Shown: positions 1-6,114 of the stretch, in pieces
Position numbering within the stretch: the stretch's first letter is position 1
Layout: each line of letters opens with the position of its first letter
DNA from: Caldifarciminota bacterium
Lineage (GTDB): Bacteria > Hydrothermota > Hydrothermia > S141-80
Direction of reading: 5' to 3'
DNA: 12,861 nt
NCBI GenBank assembly: GCA_015490255.1
Contig: WFYF01000309.1
Span: forward strand, 1-12,861
The notes under the pieces: generated by a model
What the model saw: only the letters and a program-made list of their open reading frames with translations
The model's database searches: none
Told to the model about the DNA's origin: nothing
Position numbers and translations under genes: made by a program

Positions 1-711
1 CCTCTGGGGAACACCCTGGAACATCATCTGGGGTATTTCTATGTGCAGTCCCTCGCTTCCCTCCTACCCCCTCTGCTCCTTGCTCCCCATCCAGGGGAGC
101 GGGTGCTGGATCTCGCCGCAGCCCCGGGTTCCAAAACCACCCAGATGGCGGAGATGATGGGCAACCGGGGCGTGATTGTGGCCAACGACATTGACCGGAA
201 GCGTCTCCGGGCCCTGGCCAACAACGTGGATCGCCTGGGTGCTCTGAACGTGGTGATCACCGAAACGGACGGAACCCGTTTCGGGGAAACCCACCGCGAC
301 CACTTTCACCGGGTTCTTCTGGATGCCCCCTGCTCCGCCCTGGGAACCCTCCACGAAAATCGGGAGATTCTCCGCTGGTGGAGTTTCCGAAAAGTCCGTC
401 GTCTTGCAGGACTCCAGCGCAAGCTGATCCTGGCGGCCTGGGATGCCCTTGCTCCGGGAGGGGAGATGGTGTATTCCACCTGCACTCTCACCCCGGAGGA
501 AAACGAAGACGTGGTGGCCTTTCTGCTGAACTCCCGGGAAGAGGTGGAGGTCCTGCCCCTGCCGGACCTTCCCGGCATACGTTTTCGTCCCGGACTTTCC
601 CGGTGGCGGGAACGGACCTATCCCCCCGAAATGGCCCGGGTCGGCCGCGTGTTGCCCTTTGAGAATCAGACCGAAGGGTTTTTCCTGGCGCTTTTCCGGA
701 AAGGGTACTGA
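1..711 (+). CDS. RsmB/NSUN-type RNA (cytosine-5)-methyltransferase, 3' part
   Basis: The C-terminal 236 residues of a SAM-dependent RNA m5C methyltransferase; the frame is open from base 1, so the start and any N-terminal RNA-binding domain lie upstream. Counting from the first visible codon, the family motifs appear in order: GYFYVQ and SLLPP (residues 11-24), the SAM-binding loop LDLAAAPGSKT (36-46), the acidic ribose-binding NDID (62-65), motif IV DAPCS (108-112), and motif VI STCTLTPEENE (159-169). The Cys of TC is the family's catalytic nucleophile and the Cys of PCS helps product release; both are present. The C-terminus ends with the usual GFFLALFRK strand. Substrate (16S rRNA, 23S rRNA or tRNA) cannot be decided, because specificity lies largely in the missing N-terminal region. 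The usual family motif is PCSG and here it is PCSA, a mild deviation. The stop codon is one base from the stop of the convergent Omp85 gene. Confidence 0.93.
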   Translation, partial: PLGNTLEHHLGYFYVQSLASLLPPLLLAPHPGERVLDLAAAPGSKTTQMAEMMGNRGVIVANDIDRKRLRALANNVDRLGALNVVITETDGTRFGETHRDHFHRVLLDAPCSALGTLHENREILRWWSFRKVRRLAGLQRKLILAAWDALAPGGEMVYSTCTLTPEENEDVVAFLLNSREEVEVLPLPDLPGIRFRPGLSRWRERTYPPEMARVGRVLPFENQTEGFFLALFRKGY

Positions 712-712
712 C

Positions 713-2413
713 TCAAAACATGTGTCCCAGCGCAAAAATCACCTGGGGATTCCCTTCGGGAAGGGGTTCGGCAAGGTCCAGGCGCAGGGGAACGGCCAGG
801 CTGTGGAGGCGGAGTCCCAGCCCCAGGCTGTGGCGAACTTTTGCCCGAACCGGCCATCGCTGGTCCAGCACACCTGCATCCCAGAAAAGCACCGCCCCCA
901 GGGGGATCCGGATGCCCCCGACCCGGATGCCACGTCCCCGCAGACGCAGTTCCAGACTGGCGTTGGCGAGAACCGTTCCATACCGAAAGGCGCTTCCCTC
1001 CACACGGAAGGTCCCCACCCCGTTCAGAGGATAGCCCCGGAGACTCCCATCGCCGCCCAGGGTGAACAGATCTACCAGGGCGATGCGCTCCGGCTCGGGA
1101 AGTCCCCAGAAAATCCCGCCCCGGAATCTCCCTGCGAGGGTCAGATCCCGGCTGATGCGAACATAGCGGCGCAGGTCAAGCACAGAACGCTCAAAGGTAT
1201 GGTCTCCCTGAAGGATCCCGCCCGCGTGGGTGTGCCCCAGAAAAAACCATGTGCCTTCCCGGGGATCCAGAGGATTGTCCCGACCTTCATAGGTCAGGGT
1301 CTGCTCCAGGGTGTTGGTGATGCCCGCCTGCCCTGTGAAGTTCTTTCGCCAGCTCAGGGTGGTTCGGGCAAAGAGCCGCCGCCACCAGGATTTTTCCAGA
1401 CTCCAGGAAACGCTCACCTCCCGGGTGAGGCGATCCAGGTCCAGAAGGTATGTGAGCTGCAGAAAACTGGCCACGTTGAACCCCAGGAAAAAGGGTTCCC
1501 GATAGGAAAGTCCAATCTGTTCATAGCTGAAGCGATCCATCTCGCTGAAACGCAGCGCCCCCGTGGCCAGGAGTTCCAGTTCCTGGCCGTTGCCCAGCAG
1601 GTTCCGGTGTCCCCCGCCCCCCGTTCCCTGCAGGCGGTCCGGAGACTGGAAACCGGTTCCGATGCGGATGAACCGGGGCCGCCGCTCCTGCACCTCAAAA
1701 ACCATCCGCAGAAACAACGTGTCCGGGCGAACCGTCAGGGTTTCCGTGCGATAGCTCGCAGACTGCACAACGGTCATCCGATAGAGATTCCGGAGCGCCT
1801 CTTCCACCCGGGACTGGCGAAAGGGTTCCGGGGGGCGCATCCCCGTGGCCCGGACAATCCGACGCAGGGAAAGCCCCCCGTCCGTCTTCCCCCGAACGTC
1901 GGCCACGATCACATAGGGCCCGGCTTCCAGGCGATACCGCAGGATCACCGTGGCGTTTGCCGTCTTTTCCATCTCACGATCAAGGGTGACGAAAGGATAC
2001 CCGCGGTCCTGATAAAACCGGACGATTTCCCGCTCTCGCTGGCTGAGCACCTCCACATCCAGCGGCGTTCCCCGCGGGAATTTCCGGAGAAAACTTCGGG
2101 AATCCAGCAGCGGGCCAGGGTCCTCCACCACCACGTTCTGGATGCGATAACGGGGACCTTCCCGAACCAGAAACCGCACCGCCTTGCCACCGGGAACATC
2201 CCGCACCTCGTACATCACGGAAACATCAAGAAAGCCCTTTTCCCGGTAAAGATCTTCCAGGCTCCATGCAGCCCGGGTGAGGAGGGGACGACGAAAGGTC
2301 TCTCCCCTGGAGAGGCCCGTGACCGCAAGAAGTTCGCGATCGCTGAAAAAGCGGTTGCCATCCACCGAGAAGGAAACGAGGGGAACCGCGATCAGGAGAC
2401 CCAGAAAACCCAC
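713..2413 (-). CDS. Omp85/BamA-TamA family outer-membrane assembly protein
   Basis: A 566-residue outer-membrane beta-barrel protein of the Omp85 superfamily, which inserts or assembles proteins in the outer membrane. A short hydrophobic segment (residues 2-15) is followed by about three POTRA-like repeats (roughly 14-86, 87-165, 166-245), each with the late GY or GPRY/GPYV pattern, and then a barrel from about 246 to the end. The family's conserved loop-6 motif is seen as SLRGYPLNG (457-465). The final strand ends in Phe (VIFALGHMF), as expected for the barrel-targeting signal. BamA normally has five POTRA domains and about 800 residues; three POTRA domains and about 570 residues resemble TamA more closely, so the paralogue is unsettled. 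The start is GTG, chosen because a well-spaced AAGGAG precedes it. The reading begins inside the last codons of the SAM hydrolase gene (22-bp overlap), implying translational coupling. The N-terminus has no basic residue before the hydrophobic run, which is unusual for an exported protein. Confidence 0.93.
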   Translation of the reverse strand: MGFLGLLIAVPLVSFSVDGNRFFSDRELLAVTGLSRGETFRRPLLTRAAWSLEDLYREKGFLDVSVMYEVRDVPGGKAVRFLVREGPRYRIQNVVVEDPGPLLDSRSFLRKFPRGTPLDVEVLSQREREIVRFYQDRGYPFVTLDREMEKTANATVILRYRLEAGPYVIVADVRGKTDGGLSLRRIVRATGMRPPEPFRQSRVEEALRNLYRMTVVQSASYRTETLTVRPDTLFLRMVFEVQERRPRFIRIGTGFQSPDRLQGTGGGGHRNLLGNGQELELLATGALRFSEMDRFSYEQIGLSYREPFFLGFNVASFLQLTYLLDLDRLTREVSVSWSLEKSWWRRLFARTTLSWRKNFTGQAGITNTLEQTLTYEGRDNPLDPREGTWFFLGHTHAGGILQGDHTFERSVLDLRRYVRISRDLTLAGRFRGGIFWGLPEPERIALVDLFTLGGDGSLRGYPLNGVGTFRVEGSAFRYGTVLANASLELRLRGRGIRVGGIRIPLGAVLFWDAGVLDQRWPVRAKVRHSLGLGLRLHSLAVPLRLDLAEPLPEGNPQVIFALGHMF

Positions 2414-3171
2414 ACGGGATCTCCTTGCTCCAGCCCCAGACGAGCCCGAGCACTTCCGTTGCGAACGCTGATCTCCAGTTCCCCACAGGACCCCACCAGA
2501 GCCAGCAGGGCCCCTTCCGGCACGTCCCCGTAAGTCCGAACCAGGGGAATGTCCACACCCGCCGCATGAACCCGAACCTTCCGATCCCGGAGGGCCTCTC
2601 CGGGTATGTTGGTGATCAGGTTCCCGAACCGGTCCACGGCGACAATCCGGCCCTCCAGACCATCCGGGAGAATCCGGGGGGGCGGCTCTTCCAGCCAGAC
2701 AAGACCTTCAGGATCCAGGGGGTCGCCCAGCTCGTGAGGATGCATCCCGGAGAGCAGACGGGCAGCCGCCGGTGCAAACACATCCCGACCATGAAAGGTC
2801 GGGGATGCATCCGGAGGAACGGGAAGGGCACTCACGGCTGTCAGAGATTCCCGGAAAGGGGTGATCACCCCGTTGTCCGGAGCCACCCCCCGGCTCCCGT
2901 CTTTCAGCAGAAAGGCAAGAGCCCTCCGAGAGGTCCCCACCCCGGGATCCACCACGATGAGCCACGTGCTCCCCGGCGGAGCGTAGGGCTTTGCGCAGCG
3001 AATCATCCGGGCGGCCACCCGGAGGTTCTGGGGCGGAACCCCGTGAGAAAGATCCACAAACTGAACCCCACGATCCGGTCCCACCCCCTGCAGCACCACG
3101 AGTTTCATCACCCCCACATAAGGGTCCTGCAGGCCAAAGTCGGTGAGGAGGATCAGAACACCGGATTTCAT
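2392..3171 (-). CDS. S-adenosylmethionine hydrolase (SAM hydroxide adenosyltransferase, DUF62 family)
   Basis: A 259-residue protein matching the DUF62 / SAM hydroxide adenosyltransferase family along its whole length. Members use a water-derived hydroxide to split SAM into adenosine and L-methionine; relatives (fluorinase, SalL) use halides. Visible signatures are LLTDFGLQDPYVGVMK (residues 8-23), VDLSHGVPP (39-47), VVDPGVG (73-79), APDNGVIT (97-104), TFHGRDVFAPAAA (125-137), DRFGNLITNI (180-189) and a C-terminal GSCGELEISV. The family's Asp-Arg-His triad is present as D75, R82 and H127, so the enzyme is probably active. The length is typical. I place the start at the ATG at 3171, where the family motif begins almost at once; it lies one base after the transglycosylase stop (TGAGATG), so translation is probably coupled. 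A longer in-frame start 39 bases upstream would overlap the transglycosylase gene and add residues unlike the family. The gene is cytosolic in character, yet sits between two envelope genes. Confidence 0.92.
   Translation of the reverse strand: MKSGVLILLTDFGLQDPYVGVMKLVVLQGVGPDRGVQFVDLSHGVPPQNLRVAARMIRCAKPYAPPGSTWLIVVDPGVGTSRRALAFLLKDGSRGVAPDNGVITPFRESLTAVSALPVPPDASPTFHGRDVFAPAAARLLSGMHPHELGDPLDPEGLVWLEEPPPRILPDGLEGRIVAVDRFGNLITNIPGEALRDRKVRVHAAGVDIPLVRTYGDVPEGALLALVGSCGELEISVRNGSARARLGLEQGDPVWVFWVS
2421..2426 (-). promoter_or_regulatory. Ribosome binding site fixing the GTG start of the Omp85 gene
   Basis: AAGGAG on the minus strand, seven bases before the GTG at 2413. It lies inside the last codons of the SAM hydrolase gene. 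It selects GTG as the start; I found no ATG, GTG or TTG in the same frame in the roughly 90 bases upstream. Confidence 0.75.
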
Positions 3172-3172
3172 C

Positions 3173-5044
3173 TCACAGTCCCGTTTGACAGGCAGGCCGG
3201 GCTTTCTCAAGGGAAGAATAGACCAGGTAGCTGCGAAACACCCGGCGGACGTAATTCCGGGTTTCCCGGAAACCGATCCACTCCACCCAGAGCAAGGGGT
3301 CCTGCGCGGGGATTTTCAGCCACCGCCGGGCGTGACGCTCTCCTGCGTTGTATGCGGCGAGCGCAGCCATCACATGGGGAAACTCCCGAAGGAGTTCCGA
3401 CAGATACCGCACCCCTGCATGGATGTTCTCTTCAGGATTCGTCAGGTCCGGGGAATGCCCCATGACCCGCCGGGCGGTATAGGGCATGAGCTGCATCAGT
3501 CCCACTGCGCCGGCAGGAGAAACCGCCCGGGGGTTGAAATGGCTCTCTTCTCTCATGATGGCCCAGACCAGGGCGGGATCCACGCCATACCGGGCCGTCA
3601 TCCTGCACACCACCCGACGGTAAGGGCGGGGGAAGAGATAAGGCAGCACCTCTTCCCACTGACCTGTGACCCGGGCATAGCGGTAGGCCCACCGGAGGGC
3701 CAGCGTGGTATATCCCCACCGGGAAGCTTCCCGAACGAGCTCCTTCAGAGCCTGGGGTGGCAGGGTGTCCGGAAGCCACCACACCTCACCCAGCCGGGCA
3801 GCCCAGAGCCATTTTTCCTCCACCACGGGAGGGGGATCCAGGCCTCTCCGGGGATGCAGTGTGTCTGGCGGAGCATCCACCCACCAGTAATAAGAATACC
3901 ACGCGGGCAGCTCTTCGGCATGTTCACCAGTTCGGCGGAGCCAGAAGCCTGCCTGCACCGCCAGGAAGTCGTCCCTGGCCCATCGCTTTGCCCGGGCAAA
4001 CCAGGTTCGTGCCTCCGCCGTGTCCCCCCACGTCAGGCGAACAATCCCCAGCTGAAACGCAAGAATCCCGCTTCTGTGGCGAAGGGCAAGGGGAGCGATC
4101 TCCAGAAACCTTCCGGGATGCCGGCGAAGAAAGTGGGCCGTCAGATGGGCGGCAAAATCGGTATGGCGCCGCGAGTTCCGCCCCAGCAGGTCCCGGAGGA
4201 TGCGGACATAGTGAGGCGCGCCCGCGTAATAAGCCGAAATCAGAGCCTGAAACGTTCGTTCCGGCGCCAGTTTCCGGAACATCCTGCGGTGTCTCCGGTA
4301 TACTTCCAGCGCCCGACGATAGCGATCCTGGCGATAAAAGGCCAGAAATCGCGCCTCCACCTCCCGGGGAGAGCGGGCGATGCGGGTTTTTCGGAGAACC
4401 TTCCGGAACTCCCTGCGGGCAAGAAGATAGGCGAGTTCCGCTTCCCGGGAGGGGGTGTATTGCTCACGGGCCTTTTCCGCCCAGGAGCTTTCGGGATAGA
4501 GAAGAAGCAGACTGTCCCAGAGTTTCTGCCGGAGGGCCGGATTCAGGGCACCCTGCCAGAACAGCGCAGCCGGACGGAGCAGGCCTTCCATATCCGAGAG
4601 CAGGGCGAACAGAAGGGCGGTGTCCTGGCTTTCTTCTCCGAGATCCACCAGGTGGGGAAGGTGTGTCCGCCGCCGTGCCCGGGGAAGTTGCTGATAATAG
4701 ACCAGGGCATCCCAGGGGCGGCCGGCCCTGAGGAAGGTCTGGACCAGCCGATCCCTGGCCCAGAGATCCAGTGCGGCGTCTCGCAGATAAGGTCGGAGAA
4801 GGGGAACAGCCTCCTCCGGTTCCAGGTTGAGGAGAGCGTCCACCAGGAGAAGGGTCTCCGCACGGGTCCGGGGGGGATCCAGCAGCGTTCGCAGGGATTC
4901 GTTCCAGCCGAGATGCCGGAAAGAGACTGCTCGCACCCAGCGATGGACCATAAAGGTGTCCTCCATCGCCAGACGGGCTGCCTCTGCGAACATCCGGTCT
5001 TCAAACGCGGCCAGGGCGGTCCAGCCAACCAGAAAGGCCATCAT
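3173..5044 (-). CDS. Slt70-like soluble lytic transglycosylase (murein hydrolase)
   Basis: A periplasmic-type lytic transglycosylase that cleaves the MurNAc-GlcNAc bond of peptidoglycan to form 1,6-anhydroMurNAc ends. About 450 residues of alpha-helical, TPR-like superhelix are followed by a C-terminal SLT domain. The latter shows YGVDPALVWAIMREESHF, where the second Glu (about residue 500 from the chosen start) is the catalytic acid, then SPAGAVGLMQLMP, NIHAGVRYL, AAYNAG and RETRNYVRRV. Total length (623) and layout resemble E. coli Slt70. The start is uncertain. A near-consensus promoter puts +1 on the ATG at 5044, giving MMAFLVGWTALAAF as secretion signal. Other in-frame starts are ATG at 5062 and TTG at 5080; the latter would add a basic segment (KGRR) before the hydrophobic run, as in a classical signal peptide. 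It is the first gene of an operon with the SAM hydrolase and the Omp85 gene. Confidence 0.92.
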   Translation of the reverse strand: MMAFLVGWTALAAFEDRMFAEAARLAMEDTFMVHRWVRAVSFRHLGWNESLRTLLDPPRTRAETLLLVDALLNLEPEEAVPLLRPYLRDAALDLWARDRLVQTFLRAGRPWDALVYYQQLPRARRRTHLPHLVDLGEESQDTALLFALLSDMEGLLRPAALFWQGALNPALRQKLWDSLLLLYPESSWAEKAREQYTPSREAELAYLLARREFRKVLRKTRIARSPREVEARFLAFYRQDRYRRALEVYRRHRRMFRKLAPERTFQALISAYYAGAPHYVRILRDLLGRNSRRHTDFAAHLTAHFLRRHPGRFLEIAPLALRHRSGILAFQLGIVRLTWGDTAEARTWFARAKRWARDDFLAVQAGFWLRRTGEHAEELPAWYSYYWWVDAPPDTLHPRRGLDPPPVVEEKWLWAARLGEVWWLPDTLPPQALKELVREASRWGYTTLALRWAYRYARVTGQWEEVLPYLFPRPYRRVVCRMTARYGVDPALVWAIMREESHFNPRAVSPAGAVGLMQLMPYTARRVMGHSPDLTNPEENIHAGVRYLSELLREFPHVMAALAAYNAGERHARRWLKIPAQDPLLWVEWIGFRETRNYVRRVFRSYLVYSSLEKARPACQTGL

Positions 5045-5051
5045 CACCGTG

Positions 5052-5080
5052 ATTATAGGCATCCACCGTCGTCCCTTCAA
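5052..5080 (-). promoter_or_regulatory. Sigma70-like promoter, possibly for a leaderless transglycosylase mRNA
   Basis: Minus strand: TTGAAG (5080-5075), a 17-base spacer, then TATAAT (5057-5052), the exact -10 consensus. Seven bases later comes the ATG at 5044, where transcription would be expected to begin. The -35 sequence and spacer length equal those of the dnaE promoter candidate in this window. If real, the ATG at 5062 and the TTG at 5080 lie within or upstream of the promoter and cannot be translated from this transcript. It could be chance, but TATAAT is rare in DNA this GC-rich. Confidence 0.6.
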
Positions 5081-5131
5081 GGACGGACCGTGGGATGGCT
5101 TGCGGCGAAATCCACAGAAGCCGCCTCCTTT
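5077..5131 (-). promoter_or_regulatory. Candidate leader mini-ORF with strong Shine-Dalgarno ahead of the transglycosylase gene
   Basis: On the minus strand, AAAGGAGG (5131-5124) stands eight bases before a GTG (5115) that opens a 12-codon frame, VDFAASHPTVRP, ending in TGA at 5079-5077. That stop overlaps a TTG (5080) in the transglycosylase frame as TTGA, the layout expected for translational coupling. The frame is one base out of phase with the transglycosylase. No clear promoter upstream of it was found. It competes with the leaderless model for this gene, so only one of the two may be functional. Confidence 0.25.
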
Positions 5132-5161
5132 CGTGATTTTTTGATGAGGCAGGGCGGCACC

Positions 5162-5190
5162 TTGATGGTCCCCCGGGGGGTGTGTATCCT
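5162..5190 (+). promoter_or_regulatory. Sigma70-like promoter for era-purH-GNAT
   Basis: TTGATG (5162-5167), a 17-base spacer, then TATCCT (5185-5190), 29 bases before the GTG start of era. Transcription would begin near 5197, giving a leader of about 23 bases that holds the ribosome binding site. The spacer contains a perfect CCCCCGGGGG palindrome (5170-5179). The dnaE promoter candidate has the same -10 hexamer and spacer length. Confidence 0.6.
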
Positions 5191-5205
5191 TTGCACTGAC
5201 GCATC

Positions 5206-5211
5206 GGGAGG
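5206..5211 (+). promoter_or_regulatory. Ribosome binding site of era (GTG start)
   Basis: GGGAGG followed by eight bases and the GTG at 5220. It supports a GTG start that places the P-loop GRPNVGKS at residues 10-17, as is usual for Era. Confidence 0.7.
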
Positions 5212-5219
5212 TTTTCCAC

Positions 5220-6104
5220 GTGAAATCCGGTTTTGTGGCCCTGGTCGGCAGACCGAATGTGGGGAAATCAACGCTTTTGAACCAGCTTCTGGGGACCAAA
5301 GTGTCCATCGTTACCCCCAAACCCCAGACCACCCGGAAACGCATCCTCGGGGTGCTGACCCTTGAAGACGCGCAGATCGTCTTTCTTGACACCCCTGGGC
5401 TGCTTTCCCGCACGAAATACGAACTTCATCGCCGGATGATGGAGCAGGCCCGTCGTGCCCTTCAGGACGCGGACCTCGTCCTCTTCATGGTGGAACCCGT
5501 GCAGCCCACCGAAGAAGACGAGGCTTTTTTGGAACTTCTCCGCAACGCGGAGAAACCGGCCATCCTGGTGGTGAACAAAATTGACCGTGTGTATAAGCCG
5601 GAGATCCTTCCGGTGATTGACGCCTACACCCGCCTGTTTCCTTTCAAGGAAGCCGTGCCCATCAGTGCCCTCAAGCGGGACGGCCTGGACATCCTCCTGA
5701 ACGTGATCCTGAAATACCTTCCGGAAGGGCCCCCCTTCTATGACCCCGACACCGTCACCCCCGAGGACCTCCGCACCTGGGCCGCGGAGATCATCCGGGA
5801 GAAAATCTTTGAGCTGTACGGTGAAGAGGTGCCCTACAGCACCGCCGTGGAGGTGGAGGACTTCGTGAACGATGACCCCGAGCATGGAGGCAAGACCTAT
5901 ATTCGTGCGGTGATCTATGTGGAGCGAGAGTCCCAGAAGCCCATCCTGATCGGCCGGGGTGGAGAGAAGATCAAGAAGGTGGGGATCCGGGCTCGCAAGG
6001 AGATGGAGGCCTTTCTGGGAAGGGGAGTCCACCTGGAACTCTGGGTGAAAGTGCGTCCTCGCTGGCGCAAAGACCCTGCCTTTCTCAAACGACTGGGGCT
6101 TTAG
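5220..6104 (+). CDS. era: GTPase Era, ribosome small-subunit assembly factor
   Basis: A complete 294-residue Era. This GTPase binds the 3' end of 16S rRNA and helps mature the 30S subunit in the cytoplasm. The G domain shows G1 GRPNVGKS (residues 10-17), the switch-I stretch PQTTRKRILGV (35-45), G3 DTPG (57-60), G4 NKID (119-122) and G5 SAL (149-151). The C-terminal KH domain is marked by VYVERESQK-like sequence and the GRGGEKIKKVG loop (245-255), which contacts RNA. Length is typical (about 300). The commoner QTTRH/QTTRN pattern is QTTRK here, a small change. The start is GTG with a GGGAGG site. It is the first gene of a plus-strand unit under its own promoter, divergent from the transglycosylase operon. 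purH follows ten bases after the stop, with a ribosome binding site that begins within the era stop codon. Confidence 0.97.
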   Translation: MKSGFVALVGRPNVGKSTLLNQLLGTKVSIVTPKPQTTRKRILGVLTLEDAQIVFLDTPGLLSRTKYELHRRMMEQARRALQDADLVLFMVEPVQPTEEDEAFLELLRNAEKPAILVVNKIDRVYKPEILPVIDAYTRLFPFKEAVPISALKRDGLDILLNVILKYLPEGPPFYDPDTVTPEDLRTWAAEIIREKIFELYGEEVPYSTAVEVEDFVNDDPEHGGKTYIRAVIYVERESQKPILIGRGGEKIKKVGIRARKEMEAFLGRGVHLELWVKVRPRWRKDPAFLKRLGL

Positions 6105-6110
6105 GAGGTG
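6103..6110 (+). promoter_or_regulatory. Ribosome binding site of purH overlapping the era stop
   Basis: AGGAGGTG, a full eight-base complement to the 16S 3' end as known in most bacteria, four bases before the purH ATG. Its first two bases belong to the era stop codon TAG. It is the strongest ribosome binding site seen in the window. Confidence 0.8.
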
Positions 6111-6114
6111 AACC

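Noticed and set aside
691..704. TTTCCGGAAA palindrome near the convergent stops as a terminator
   Set aside because: It has no loop and no following T tract, and TCCGGA is common throughout the window.
659..2533. Long open frame (624 codons) on the plus strand opposite the Omp85 gene
   Set aside because: Its translation is low-complexity Pro/Gly/His/Arg-rich and matches no family, while the opposite strand encodes a clear Omp85 protein. GC-rich genes often leave the antisense frame open.
5097..5142. GCGGC/GCCGC stem followed by six T as an intrinsic terminator on the plus strand
   Set aside because: The T run is about 12 bases from a short five-base-pair stem with a 13-base loop, and no plus-strand gene upstream needs terminating there.
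3143..5365. Long open frame (740 codons) on the plus strand opposite the transglycosylase
   Set aside because: It is a shadow of a gene with clear SLT motifs; no ribosome binding site or recognisable domain is present.
5060..5413. N-terminal extension of the transglycosylase frame up to 5413
   Set aside because: It would run antisense through the start of era, and the added residues are the mirror of the Era P-loop region, not conserved transglycosylase sequence.
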